DNA of 64,000 nt from Carposina sasakii (taxonomy: Eukaryota; Arthropoda; Insecta; Lepidoptera; Carposinidae). The notes under the pieces are model-generated. The model worked only from the letters and a program-made list of their open reading frames with translations. It was not told the origin of the DNA and ran no database searches. The stretch spans positions 7,130,001 to 7,194,000 of the forward strand of contig CP053156.1 in NCBI GenBank assembly GCA_014607495.2. The letters run 5' to 3'. Of the stretch, positions 20,902 through 33,645 are shown in pieces (the stretch's first letter is position 1; each line of letters starts with the position of its first letter). The position numbers and the translations under genes were made by a program.

Positions 20902-21064
20902 GTGGGTTCCCACGGTGCGTGATTTCGGGACAGACGCGGGACGCACCGACGGCTACGGACGGACGACGACGCGTCTACGACGCGACGCGCGCACCACGGA
21001 CGCGTCTATATTCCACGGGCTCCGTGCGTGTCCGTCCGTAATTTAACGCACCGTGGGAACCCAC
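20902..21064. mobile_element. GC-rich palindromic MITE-like element, 163 bp
   Basis: Perfect 19-bp terminal inverted repeats GTGGGTTCCCACGGTGCGT (20902-20920) and ACGCACCGTGGGAACCCAC (21046-21064). The interior is very CG-rich, with repeated GGACGGACG/CGTCCGTCC and GACGCG words that also fold back. There is no coding capacity. It stands out sharply from the AT-rich background. Confidence 0.85.
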
Positions 21065-23959
21065 TGCAATATATCGGTATTTACTATATTTAAGTATAAG
21101 TAGTAGCTTAAAGTGTTGGATAGCAATAACTCTGCTATTACAAAAATATAGCTTAAAACTTAATTATTATAATTGCCTCCACTACCTAGATATTGATCAC
21201 TATATTGGCTTTCCATCGTAGATAGCTATAACCTCATATTTTATACCTCCAGTACAAGATGAACCTTACCAACGACAACCCTATCTCAGCGGGGTAAGCG
21301 AAAGGTGGCGGTACACGTAAGACGTCATTTGCCGTCCGAATTAACATAAATAATAACGTCATTCGGCGTCCCCGCCCCGGCATATTGCGTCATTGCCTCT
21401 GCCCTTTATTGCCGCACGACACTTAACTGCGAATAAAAAACGTGTATTATAAATTCTTGTGTTGAACGCCTTTGCGGGGTTGTGGGGGTGCGTAGGCTAT
21501 GAAACGAACCTACGTTACAAAATAATATAACATTACAAAAGCTGAATTTTAAATGTATTAATCACCCAACAATAATTTAAAAAAATATGTGTTTGGTATT
21601 TTGGCTTTCAGGTGTCGCACTCTAACAAGATTGGAGCTACCAGAAATTATAATCAAACTTATACCTGGAGAAATGGTCAATATGTATAGTAATGAATTAT
21701 GATGTTTAAATTTTTTCCCAGTGATATTTTTGAAATATCACCACTTATTTTAGGGTGATAAAAATAAAAATGTTCTCTCGAGATGGTATCGAAGAATGAA
21801 TGATAAGCATTTTGCCAGATATTGAGCTAGTTTTCGACGAATCTAGACTAGTTATAAATAAAGCTACTGAACCCTGCCTCAATTCCCGCTCCCACTCCTC
21901 GAGGTGTACCTAAGCCGAACCGATTTGCATCACAATTGTCTTCAGAGTGGCCGACCTATTATTTTCCTCTGGTGTTTTTAATTTCGGCTACAAATAATAT
22001 TTAATAGTAGTGTATGAAGTAACGGGGACATTTGCATAGCCCGCTCTTCGTAATAATGCTCAGTGAAAAGACTGAGGGCAATATTGCAGGCCATCAAGTA
22101 AGAATGGGGTTGCTAGATATAAAAAAACTGCTTGCGAAGAGTTTTCTTTTAGGAGTTTTTTGATTCTAAGGAAAATTACTATTGAGTTATACTTATGTCA
22201 GATCCGTAATGGTAGTGATGACTTTAATAATTTCCTGTTTTTCTTTTTTTTTCAGTGTGCCTATATCTCACCAGATTTTACAATATTAACTACGTACACC
22301 ATAAAGTCAATAAGTTTAAATAATTGCAACAGTGGACTTAATGAATGAAATGAAGACACGCTAAGAAATCGATTGGTATCTACGTCGATACCAAAGCTCC
22401 AAGGTCACCATCCAAGGCTCCATTTAAAAGAAGCCATAAACACAGTAAACACACTTTTTTACTTTTAAACAAGTGCATCGTTTTGGCCATAAATATCTGT
22501 TGAGCCTCTTTAGCCTGCCTCGAGTATGAGAGGAATTGTAATGTCCAATTTGCCAACTTTGCAGAGAGGAGGGATTTATGCGTTTGTCGGATTTCGGCCA
22601 CCTTGCCTGATCCACTCAAGACACGAGCCGAGGAAAAGTGGATTTTGAAACTTTTAGCTTTATTTATAAGCCCCAAGATATCTTCTAAAATTTACGCGAT
22701 ACATAATTACTAACTTACATCGGTAGGATCTCGTTTATGATCTTGCAGTTCTAGCTAACCCATTTCGTGAACACAGCCGTATGCATAATAAAACTTACAT
22801 AATCGCACATACCTGCACATACGTAAGTCACCCTTTACATCGTAACGGCGAGTTTAGTAAGCTAACTGTCGATGGGTGGGTAAAGTAGATGTGAAAATTG
22901 CACACTCTTGCACAATCTCTCTGGAGAAACTTGTAGTATACTAAATGCATTTTTAACTAATAATGCTATCCGAACTAAGTACATAAGTAAATAATAAATA
23001 AGTAGACACAAGAGCAGAGCTTTTTGTCCTGAAATGAATTTCCTCAAAAATAATTTTGTCCTCAAATCAACTCGCAGATAAGTACCCTTTCACCTCGGCT
23101 TTGAGTCTGTTGTTTTTTAACCTGAAGGGACTGTGAAGGGAAGTTATTAAAAATATAATTAGCCATTGAGACAGTCAGGTGGCCACGCATCGCAGGGCAA
23201 AGGGATCAAAGAGACCCTTCAATTATACCTCAAATTGGCTGACCCAATGATATAGGGTTAAGTTAGAGTGTTTTACATATTGATTGTGTATGAGATGGAG
23301 TGTATATTAAATGTAAGTTACTGAACTTGATCAGTATGATTTTCTTAAGTCGAATGTAAACTATCTGAACTGGTTTACTCACTCTTCTTATGTAGTGGAA
23401 ATGTATATTTTTAACCCTAGTAATTTTAAGGGAAGGCCCTCTTGCACCCTTACTGAAACGATGGCTAAGAAACATTTATTATTGGATTTGTTAGCGGTTG
23501 CTAGATTAATTGTGCCTTAAAAGCGATGAGAGTCGCATCCTTTAACATATGGGTTATTTTCTATGATACAAGAAAACAAGGTCAATTATGGGTTTAATAC
23601 ATATCTACGTTATTAATCTGTCGTTTATTATGACAAATCAATGATACCTTAATATGACCAACGTGAATCTCATCTCAAAACGACGAAAAACGAAAATTTA
23701 ACTAAATAAACCTAAACAGCCTGGAATTATTTTAGATCTCTAAGAATTGTATCAAGTTCCAAAGCCGGTGGTGACAGACAGACAAAAAGTTAAAAGTTTA
23801 CTGTTTACTGGTACAGACGTGATGTTAATTGAGACGCAGTCGTGCGCGCCTGTACCGCAACTATGTACTCGTACATTGTATCATTTATTTTTCTTAACTT
23901 GGCCTATACTCTTCCAATAATAATGTCCTGCAAATTTTTATGTAATTTTTGTATTCTTT
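21065..23959. other. Unannotated unique stretch
   Basis: I see no gene. Two high-complexity blocks, 21290-21440 (TTGCCGTCCGAATTAACATA, CCTTTATTGCCGCACGACAC) and 22530-22680 (AGCTTTATTTATAAGC), carry homeodomain/Caudal-type words and lack repeat hallmarks. TACTCGTA lies at 23866-23873. Confidence 0.4.
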
Positions 23960-24225
23960 ACTTTAATATAATAATATATAACTAAATATAAATATTCACA
24001 CACTACACAACACATTAACCTAGTCCCACACTAAGATCCCTAAGGTCTTGTGTCGTGGGTACTAAGCAACGGTATATAAATACATAAATAAGTATAGAAA
24101 CATCCATGACTCGGAATCAAACATCGATATTCATCATATCATTGTTTGCACCTACCGGGATTCGAACCCAGGACCTATGGCTTCGCAGGCAGGGTCACTA
24201 CCTACTAGATCAATCGGCCGTCTTT
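23960..24225 (-). mobile_element. SINE B, tRNA-derived
   Basis: On the minus strand, a tRNA-like head with B-box GGTTCGAATCCCGGTAGGTG is followed by the family body (GAGTCATGGATGTTTCTATA, AGTACCCACGACACAAGACC, TAGTGTGGGACTAGG) and an AT-rich tail. The tRNA similarity is to the T-arm half; the anticodon half is degenerate. Confidence 0.8.
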
Positions 24226-24261
24226 GACATGCATGATGCCATAACACGAGGTTATTTAACA

Positions 24262-25509
24262 ATAGTGGCCCGCCCTCGCTTCGCTTCGGTACATATAAGT
24301 ACATAGCTACGACTTCATATGTAGATACAGCGGTTTTCATAAATATTTGGAACTCCCGTTGGTCCCCTTCCCGTGGGAATTTCGGGAAATCTGTTCTTAG
24401 AGCTTCCTCGTAGTCCCTAACCTGATTTCAGCTTTGTAAAAATAGCGGTTTTCGAATAATTTGTAATTCCCGTAAGTCCCCTTCCTGTAGGAATTTCGGG
24501 AAATCCGTTCTTAGTGCTCCTCGCAGTCATTATGAACGTACAGGTCAGATTTCAAATTTATATGTATCGCGGTTGTCGTAAAAAAATAATTCCCGTTTGT
24601 CCCCGTCCTGTGGGAATTTCGGGAAATCCGTTCCTAGTGCTTCCTCGGAGTCCCTAATGAACATATAGGTATGCCCAATTTCAGATTCATAAGTGTAGCA
24701 GTTTTCGTAAAAAAATATTTCCCCTTGGTCCCTTTCCCGTGGGAAATTCGGGAAATCCGTTCTTAGTACTTCCTCGAAGTCCCTAATCCAATTTAAGCTT
24801 CATACAAATAGCAGTTGTCGTAAAAAAATTGGAATTCCCGTTTGTCCCCTACCCGTGGGAATTTCGGGAAATGCGTTCTTAGTACTCCCTCGCAGTTCCT
24901 AATGAACATACAGGTCTGATTTTAGCTTCATATATTTTTTGTAAAAAAATTGAATTCCCGTTGGTCCCCTTCCCGTGGGAATTTTGGTAAATCCAACATT
25001 TTTAGTACTTCCTCGTAGTCCATAATCCGATTTCAGCTTCACACAAATAGCGGTGTTCGTAAAAATTTGGAATCCCCGTTTGTCCCCTTCCCGTGGAAAT
25101 TCCAGGAAATCCGTTCTTAGTGCTTCCTCGCAATCCCTAATGAACATATATGCCCAATTTCAGCTCCATATGTATGTCATATGTATAGCGGTTTTCGTAA
25201 AAATTATGATTTCCCGTTTGTCTCCTTCCCATGGGAATTTCGGGAAATCCGTTTTTAGTCCTCCTTCGCTGTCCCCATATGGGGATCATATGCCCGATTT
25301 CAGCTTCATATGTATAGCGGTTTTCGTAAAAAATATAGGTCGCCTTCCCGTGGGAATATCGGGAAATTCCTATAGCCTATGTTCGTCCAGGTCCAATGAG
25401 GATTCTAACGGTTGAAGAATTTTTGAAATCGGTCCAGTAGTTTGGAGCCTATTCGCTGCAAATAAACAAACAAACAATCAAAGTTTACCTCTTTATAATA
25501 TAGTATAGA
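24262..25509 (-). mobile_element. Non-autonomous Helitron-type element with internal ~120-bp array (copy B)
   Basis: The 3' end (plus-strand left) carries the GC-rich CCGCCCTCGCTTCGCTTCGG segment with a degenerate CTAG terminus (CTAT on the element strand). The 5' end (plus-strand right) starts with TC after a host A. Inside I count nine tandem units of ~115-130 bp between about 24330 and 25380. Each starts near CGGTTTTCGTAAAAA and contains TTCCCGTGGGAATTTCGGG. The unit at about 25200-25335 is absent from the copy A counterpart, so array length varies between the copies. It has no coding capacity and would depend on an autonomous Helitron for movement. Confidence 0.82.
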
Positions 25510-25944
25510 TATAGATATAGACAAAACAATAATCACTGCAAATTTAATAAAAACTTTACATTAATAAAATACACGAAAAATCGCGTACTACAAGCTTTTC
25601 TACCCGACTGTGCGACGCAAAAGAGCGGTAATTTGCTATCTGATATGAAATCGAAAGTTCAGTAATAGCAACGCAGTTAACTAAGATACAATTCGTATAG
25701 TTAATTTTGTATACACGATATTGCAACATATTTCGTGATTAGGCCTGACCAGTAAGCGACCAATCCCACGATAAGGAAAACTTGTAACAACTTGGAATAG
25801 ACGTATGAATCAGGATAGGTGAATAATCGCAGCTCATCTGCGAAGGAACAAACAACATGTATCATCAATAATACACCTATCCATATAGTGGTTTCGGAGC
25901 CGATATGAAAATATAGATAGGTAGGCTAGATTAGGATGAAATGG

Positions 25945-26100
25945 GTTTTTTCATATGATGATCTCCGACCGTATTTCGGCCAAGGCGACCAATCTCTATG
26001 GAGATTTTGCCAGGTGTGCAGGAGATATTATAGCGCACAAGTGTGCGCGCAAACACAGATGCACTCCGTTACTTTTCCGTTTTCATATACTCACCTACTT
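25945..26100 (+). repeat. Dispersed repeat D, copy 3 (copy B counterpart of 1000-1150)
   Basis: Essentially identical to the copy A element. Confidence 0.65.
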
Positions 26101-26139
26101 AAGCTAAGAAAATACTTACCTCTGTAATATTGTAAATGA

Positions 26140-26236
26140 CTATGGGCAAAAACCTTCCTATGGCGTAGCCTGTGGCGTGCCCTAGGGGAGACCTACGTCC
26201 AGCAGTGGACTGCGATAGGCTGAAGACGAAGACGAG
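26140..26236 (+). mobile_element. RTE-like LINE 3' fragment (counterpart of 1190-1292)
   Basis: It carries two single-base deletions relative to copy A within CAGTAGCCTTG. Confidence 0.7.
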
Positions 26237-26689
26237 AATATTTTATTACCACATATAACTACTTATTAGTATTTAGTAAGAAGTATTGATCACATTCTAC
26301 TGTTTTTTACAAATTCCCTTTTGCTTTTTAGTCACTCAATATTCGAAGCTCAAAGTAAACTTCCACAGTAATTAAAAATCATCAATTTATATGGTTTACC
26401 TGCAAAATTAATATTACAGGGAGTACAGCCGTTTATGTATGTATGTATGTATGTATATAAAATGTTATATATTTTCCACACTAGTCCAGCCGGACGGATA
26501 GATGATTTATCTCTATATCGGCCGGACCGGGCGCCGGCAATATGCTATGTAAATAACCGGACGGAATGTATAGGAGTGACGGGGCACGGTTTCATAATAA
26601 TAGTATGTTGTTTTTTCTTCATCATAATGTTTAAAATCGATATGGACTTTTATTTTCAAAATACATAGTTCTAATAATCTTTCCGATAG

Positions 26690-26830
26690 TATTTCAGTCA
26701 TGGCAACTAATCTCAATGAAGAATATCCAACTGCACAGGATGTATTAGATACTCGTATAGTGCAAAAGTGTGTGCGCAAACATCACTGCACTCTCTATTC
26801 CTTCAGTCTCATATCCCGAAACTTTTCCAT
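26690..26830 (+). repeat. Dispersed repeat D, copy 4 (counterpart of 1735-1865)
   Basis: It retains TACTCGTA at 26750-26757. Confidence 0.6.
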
Positions 26831-27000
26831 GCATAAACTGCATGTTAATTTATACACATATTTAATTTTAGACTTATCTGTACATGAAACTAATTTAAAA
26901 TCCTACGTGCATACATAAACTTAAACACTTAAACATACATTTATTGGAGTACCTATATACAAGTACATCGGAACTCAGTAGGCACACCTATTCATGCTGC

Positions 27001-27004
<4 letters not shown>

Positions 27005-27032
<28 letters not shown>

Positions 27033-27210
27033 TTCTTTTTTTGCTCATAAACATAGTAGTTACAGATGTTATATTTATAATTTGTCCTTATGTTTAGCCA
27101 GTCAGACTTAGCATGCAAAATATCTACACACAGTAATCTATTAGGTATTTACATTTCTATCATTATACACAGCATAATATATAGTAACTCATAGGTAACA
27201 TAAACATATT
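27005..27210 (-). mobile_element. Retroposon 3' fragment with (TTATC)n tail
   Basis: On the minus strand ~175 bp of AT-rich sequence leads into an A-rich stretch and then (TTATC)n. Copy A retains the microsatellite but lacks most of the body, so this is a structural difference between the copies. No coding sequence is recognisable. Confidence 0.5.
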
Positions 27211-27656
27211 CTATAGAAACCCTTTGTAAACTTTTCATGGACAGTCAAAGTTATTATTAAGGTTAAGAAAACCGAAAGGGGAACATTCACAACACACGTC
27301 TATTAACCTACGGTCAGCTTACTTTGCAAAGTGCAGTGTTACCAACAGTATTTTTTAAACTCCACAAGGTTTTAATTTAAAAAAATCGCTATTCTCACAA
27401 AAATGTATAAGTTAAATACCTATTAAGCAGCAATATACTGATTTACACGATACCTAAAAGATAGATAAATGTTATTTTCAGATAACCGATTTCCTATCTT
27501 CCATCGTATGTTCATAACATATTATTTCATAAAAACCTTGAGTTATTAAATAAGATTCTGGTAATTTTGTTGTTATATATTATATGTTTTTTCTACAAAC
27601 ATTCCCCAATAAAATCACCGTGAAATCTAGAAAACCTGTCAAATTGGCAACACTGT

Positions 27657-27718
27657 GTGCATGAATAATGCACGAGTCTGACCGACATGCCTCAGACTCT
27701 GACGTATGTATTATGCAC
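27657..27718. repeat. Hairpin (counterpart of 2497-2558)
   Basis: Sequence identical to copy A. Confidence 0.45.
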
Positions 27719-28160
27719 CTTTTTAGCTTATTTAGATGTATTTTCACAAAATTTTGGAGTCGTTTGTGATATCATTTCAAAATATTTATACCTTTTAAAG
27801 AAAGAAATGTCCCTTATTTAAAAACTAGCGGCCGCTTACTACTTCTTCCGCGTTTTATCTTTAGGATTCCCGTTTCCGTGGTAATTTGGTTTTTTTTTCC
27901 TTAGTGGACATATACCTACCTACGTTACAAAAGAAAGCCACAGTTTCTACCATTAGGGGTTACGTTTGTAAGTGCGTCTATATGCCAGTCACTGGTAACT
28001 TCTTATATAGCTCGTACATAGTTTCTAGGCAACATAATTAAAAAATAATATTTACCGCCAAATCGAAATGATCAACAAAGAACATCTAAGAACTCTTCAC
28101 GAGCCGTAACTATAAAGTGGAGTCTATAAAGGCGGCATCCGCTCAGCTGAAGGTGTGCTC

Positions 28161-28187
28161 TGTTTACATCGTAAACTAGTGTAAACA
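28161..28187. promoter_or_regulatory. Forkhead-type triplet (counterpart of 3001-3027)
   Basis: TGTTTAC, GTAAACT and GTAAACA at 28161, 28171 and 28181, with the 10-bp spacing preserved. Confidence 0.35.
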
Positions 28188-28432
28188 CGCGGTTCCGCCT
28201 GTCTGCACGCACCTGTTGCCATCGATGTGTCTTCGGGGTATTCTGTTTTTTTTTTTTAAAAAGGGTTATTTTTGTTAATATTTGTGAAATTGGTCTTGCT
28301 ATTTATTCTGGCCTGAAAATGGATAAACTGTCATGCTAGGTCGATAATAACTATGTTTATTGCACTGTTTCATGTTTAAAACTTTAAATTGAATAATATT
28401 TTAAGCCAAACTAAGCTGATAGTGACTAGAGA

Positions 28433-28538
28433 TTATATTATATAGAGATTATAATAGAGCAGAGGTCGTGGGTTCGATTCCCACCCGGGTGAGAAATTTT
28501 TTCCATTTCTTTATTAATAATTTTATGACTAGAGATTA
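28433..28538 (+). mobile_element. SINE A with target duplications (counterpart of 3265-3380)
   Basis: Direct repeats TGACTAGAGATTA lie at 28433-28445 and 28526-28538. Confidence 0.85.
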
Positions 28539-28621
28539 ATTATGACAGTGACTAAACGTAAGGAAAATAAACATTTAAACGTTTTCAATGACAATCCTTT
28601 TACTACATACAGCAAGTAAAT

Positions 28622-28795
28622 AAAATTCGTTACCGGGATTGGCTCACCACTTATTCTCGCCTCTGCAACTCCTGTGAGCCAGGATCAACAGAGGCGACCA
28701 GAAAAATGCATAACAAAGCATAGAAAATCCCGGGGATCTACTAGCGACTATAAAGCATTAAAACTAATAGAAAATCAGAATGTGAAGTATAAAGA
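28622..28795 (+). repeat. Dispersed repeat E (counterpart of 3473-3640)
   Basis: Moderately more different from copy A than its surroundings; for example B has GGCTCACCACTTATTCTCGC. Confidence 0.6.
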
Positions 28796-28805
28796 TAGGT
28801 ATACT

Positions 28806-29081
28806 TAATACGGTCAAGCAAGCTGAAGTGGCAATGGGCAGGGCACATAGCTCGAAGAACTGATGGCCGATGGAGTCGGAAAGTTCTAGAGTGGATACCA
28901 CGTATCGGCAAGCGTAGCGTGGGAAGGCCACCCGCGAGGTGGGCGGACGACCTGGGCAAGGTCGCGGGCGTCGGTTGGATGCAGGCGGATTCCGACCGGT
29001 CGGAGTGGAAGTTGTTGGGGGAGGCATATGTCCAACAGTGGACTTCTCAGGGCTGTAAATGATGAAATGATGATGATGATA
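28806..29081 (+). pseudogene. RTE reverse transcriptase 3' fragment (counterpart of 3651-3926)
   Basis: Same frame as in copy A, with substitutions including QAASDR to QADSDR and WADDLAKV to WADDLGKV. It ends in a (TGA)n tail. Confidence 0.85.
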
Positions 29082-29147
29082 CTAATACTACATTAAGCAC
29101 TGACTGACAATATTATTACCATTGGAACATACGGCTACTTTATGTTA

Positions 29148-29325
29148 TGGTGCAAACATTGATATGATGAATATTGATGTTTGTTTCCAAGTCATGGATG
29201 TTTCTATACTTATCTATGTATTTATATACCGTTGCTTAGTACCCACGACACAAGACCTTATGGATCTTAGTGTGGGATTAGGTCAATGTGTTGTGAAATG
29301 TGTGAATTATATGAAGTAAAAAAAA
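29148..29325 (+). mobile_element. SINE B fragment (counterpart of 4138-4316)
   Basis: Same truncation point; here it directly follows the empty SINE A target. Confidence 0.75.
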
Positions 29326-31343
29326 TGATAAATTGGTCTGGAGACAGATTCGATTGAATTTAACATTTGATTACGAGCATTAGACCAAAGTCCAATTTCC
29401 CAAAGAATGTGATGGGAAGTTTGTTGTACGGAACAAATTTGTTGGCGAATGAACAGCCACAGTGAGGTGTTGAAACTAATTTAAATAAAATTCGTTTTTT
29501 ACTCGACTGTGAGAAAAATAGAGTTATGAACGTTCTATCGCATTTATTCTTGGTGAGCTTAGTCCTTAGAGTGACACTGAGGAGATAGAGGTTTTGATCC
29601 ATGAAACCATACACCACCACGCCAAACCACAAACACCATGTGCTTTTTCTTTCCAATAATTAGTGGATAATGAACTCTTGTTTCCAGTTCTACTTTGCCG
29701 CTGGGTATTAATTAAAAACTAAACTTTCTTTTCCATAGCTTGCCTCCCATATAGATCTATCATCTATACCTACTTATAAAAAAATTATCAATACATCTGT
29801 AACATTACAACGGAGTGCTTCATAAATATTTACGTTAAAATCCAACCTTTTTGCCGTCACCTTGACTTTGTTTACTCAAACCCCCGAACCTACCCCCGAC
29901 AAGACCTTTACTTTACTTTAAACTAAACCTTATGCGTCTGTTATAAGATTTAAAGTTTTTATCTGAAAAAATATGGCGTTTACCTGAAGATGGAGTCTGA
30001 AATGAAGCATTTGGTCGTAAAAATGCTGTAACGTTTTAGATGGAATAATAAATAAGTTTTTGGAATCTATGTAGGTACACCTGGAGCATGTGTTTAAAAT
30101 GGCCGACTACCTAACTTGCTATTAACCTAACATTATAGGTTAAATAATTACATTAAAAATGTATATCACCCATAAATAAATCATCTCTTATTGCCATCCC
30201 ATAATAGCATAAACACAAGACAAACAAATTCAAAGTAGACTCAAACGCACGCCCTTTCCGTCCCAAGACGTCTGCAACACGTCCGACACGGCCCCGGCAC
30301 GGACCCGACACGGCCGGACGCGGTCAGCTTCCGCCTCTTTGCCGATCCTTTGTCCTCCCATACTAATTACCACCAAAGCTAAACGCCTTATCCCATCTCA
30401 GTAAAGTGCATTTTCCCCGCTTGGGGCCTAAATGCCCGGGGCACATATGACCCCTGTAGTTTAGCAGGAAATCTCACTAAGACGAGTCGTATAGTTTTGG
30501 ACAGCGAAGATCGTAAAGTGCCTATTTGAGTTCATGTCCTTAAGGCATGAAAGACTAGATAGTTCGGGACAGGAAATGTTACCTAACTCTCCGCGGTTGT
30601 GTTATGTGCGTTTCTGAGGGTACATAACTACAAACTGTGATGGCTGCTCTTAGATAATGTGGTGGAAGGAAAGAAAGACATAGAGTAATAGAACAGCAAA
30701 GTTTAATTTAACTTCCCCCTGAAGCCCGCCAATCCCGAGCCTAGTCACAGATTTTATACATATCTATACAATGCAATATTTTTGCTTAACTACCACTGCC
30801 TGCTAGTATCCGCCCGCAAGTTCTTAAAAAAATCCCTGCTCCTAATAAACTGCGCTATATAAATAATAAATATATAAATAAATAAATAAATTATCTGTGA
30901 AATTAAACTGAAAATAGCTTAAACCTTGTTTAGAGCTTTTTATTAGTAAGGCCCGTTTCATAAAACAATATTATGTTAACAATGAGCAAATTTAGACTAA
31001 GTAAACGGCGTTTAATCTGGATCCAACTCACTAGGTTTATAGAAACATTAATGTATATTCTGAAACAGGTTTAAAATATCTAAAACCCCCTCAGGTAACC
31101 TTTACCTCACATAATACACGTTTGATCTTAGGCTGCATCCGCACGTCCAGCCGGAAGTAAGCTCCTGTCCACATCCGCCGCTTTGACAATGTCCAAAAGG
31201 TGGACTAAAGAGCCTCGGGGTTAGGAACTTATTGTCCAAAACTCGTGCGGAGTTGAAGAGTATTTTTATTCTTAAGATAAAAATATAATAATGATTGAAG
31301 AATATACAGAGACGTGCAAAAGAAATGTAACCGTAATGACACG
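29326..31343. other. Gene-free stretch, copy B
   Basis: Matches 4317-7291 of copy A minus the Helitron. The empty site AGAAACATTAATG lies at 31041-31053. No genes are supported. Confidence 0.5.
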
Positions 31344-31613
31344 GGGGCAATTCTAGAATTTTTTTGAGCCGAAACGCAACCACTAACGAACCGTTAACGA
31401 AACGCGGTCAGAAGCAATATATACTTACCGCTTGAGTAATAAGGTTTTTAGCACGCATCGGACGCCAGTATGACAGAATAAAAACAAATATCTGTCTCGT
31501 GCTGAAATGTGTCTAATAACGTCACCGTAAAGTAATTATTGCTTTGTTCTGAGCATCTACAACGGTTCCGTTTCGGCTTCGTTCTAACTCGAGACTTTTC
31601 GAGAATTGGCCCC
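31344..31613. mobile_element. MITE-like element (counterpart of 7292-7561)
   Basis: Same imperfect inverted ends; a few substitutions. Confidence 0.6.
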
Positions 31614-32849
31614 ATGGTATACCTAATACATTTTAACGTATGTACATATTCACAGAACTGTGTTCCCAAAATAGTGTAGCCAGAGTTGCAGAATCACGAA
31701 GGAGATCGTTACAGTAACGAACGCGCTAAATTCAAGTTCCCGTTGGAGGAAATGTTTTGATGACGAACCTTTATCGATTCGATCGACGAATAATTTTACT
31801 TTGTACAAACATATTCATTCACCATTATCCTCATAAGCCTTTTAAGGTTCTGTAGGGTGATGGAACACCAGCAAAATCTATGAGATTCTATAATGTGACT
31901 ATTACGTTGCTATACGTCAAAACGTACTTGCCTCACTGCATTCGCAATGTACAACACTTCTTTGGATTCATTAGTATTCTCCCCTACTAGACATATATTT
32001 GACCGGATGAAAAACAACAAAGATGAAAACAGACAAGTCAATTTAGTATCAAAATCATTCATGTATATTTCAAGGCGCAGCTTATTTATTTAAAGGTAAG
32101 ACTCTTATGTATCATTACATAGTTATCCAGCTTTAAAATCTTATAATCCTAACCCAAACCGTAACAAAAACTAGTAAGTAGGGCTGGTAAAAACTAACGT
32201 GTAAGCATTTATGGCATTAGCATTACAAGTTATGTGATGTAAATAAAAACAAACAGAATCAAAAATCTGTGAAAATTCAATGGATTCAACGTGCGAGACA
32301 GAAAAATTCGTATTATGTCAATTTTTAAAGAATTTTCGTTCTCACTTTCCATATGAGACGGATGTCTTATACTACATCAATAAAAATTTCTTATTTGCTT
32401 GACAATAATATAACATGTGGCAGCCCTAGCCTGGCAGGAACTACTCCTACGTATTTGCAATACCGATAGGATTAGAGCTGCGCACAAATAGACGAAACGT
32501 TTAAGTTTCACTTCTCAACAAGCGAAAACTGTCTTGTCCTGAACTACAGGCGATTTAGATTTCACAGTGCCCAGATTTAAGACACATTGCGGATGTCTTG
32601 GTGAACGGCATGAACTGCCAAGTTGTTCGGATCTGGACTTTGGTCACACACTGAGTGTGGAAACTTCTTGAACAAACTCGAAGGTCTAAGATACGAATAG
32701 GTATATGGTCTCCACGATTTGATATGAATATCCTGGATTTGATTGAATCTCTTTGATAGGTTGCAGCAGTAGGCGATATATAGATATCATCGACAGATAT
32801 GGTATATAGGCAGGTGATGAAGCGAGTTGGGAAACAAAGAAATCAATAT

Positions 32850-32992
32850 ATGTAGAGTAGAAATTGTTTGCTTGGGTTTGCTGGAAGAAATCTCTTAAAG
32901 AGATAAGCTTGCCTTTGTACACTCTCTGTGTAACTATGCTATGTCACTATATTGTCTAATGTTTGTGTGTACAATAAAGAATACAAGTACCT
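32850..32992 (+). mobile_element. Retroposon 3' tail (counterpart of 8800-8945)
   Basis: It reads TGTGTGTACAATAAAG without the extra CGTA of copy A. Confidence 0.6.
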
Positions 32993-33192
32993 AACACTGA
33001 CCATATTATGTGGCCTGTATGCTGAGTGTGAGTTGAGTCGATCACTTTAACGTAAAGTACCTAGCTAATCATATTATGACATGCTGTCGATGTCGTAATG
33101 CAATAAAAGTAAGAGTAACGACAGAATGTAATACGTTGAATATAAAAGCTCGGCCGCTGCTGTCATCGCTTGTAGTTAAGAAATATTTTTTA

Positions 33193-33402
33193 TTATGGTT
33201 TATAACGAATATCTACTCCGTTTTCCTTCCACCAAGAAAATAAGCTTAAGCAACCACGACAACTAACATTACTAATAAAAAGAGCACCATCCATCCCGCC
33301 TAGCAGTGTGTAGCATAACCTCAAGAAGTATCTAACAGGTCCCTCTATTTCTACATACTCGCGCATTGTCTTTCCGGACCAACTTGGAACATTTATGCTC
33401 AT
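33193..33402 (-). CDS. Hypothetical 69-residue open frame (counterpart of 9148-9357)
   Basis: The translation is identical to that in copy A. See that entry; whether it is coding is unproven. Confidence 0.2.
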   Translation of the reverse strand: MSINVPSWSGKTMREYVEIEGPVRYFLRLCYTLLGGMDGALFISNVSCRGCLSLFSWWKENGVDIRYKP

Positions 33403-33645
33403 CCAGTATTCACTTAGTTAAAGATAACTGAGGTCTAAATAACTGTTCTATATTTAACAACGATATCGTTGCAATCTGAATCAAAATGAGTGATACCGTA
33501 GCTCGTGCTATGTGTATACTACGGTAGGTATCTAAAATATGCTATTTTACTTTATGCCTATACCTATCTATATATTGCTGACTTTATCTATATAGGTATT
33601 ATTTATATTTTCTTACTAATTTTAACATGAGTTAGTTAATATAAC

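Noticed and set aside
24330..25380. Regularly spaced repeats that might suggest a CRISPR-like array
   Set aside because: The units are contiguous diverged tandem repeats inside a Helitron; there are no unique spacers, no cas genes, and the genome is eukaryotic.
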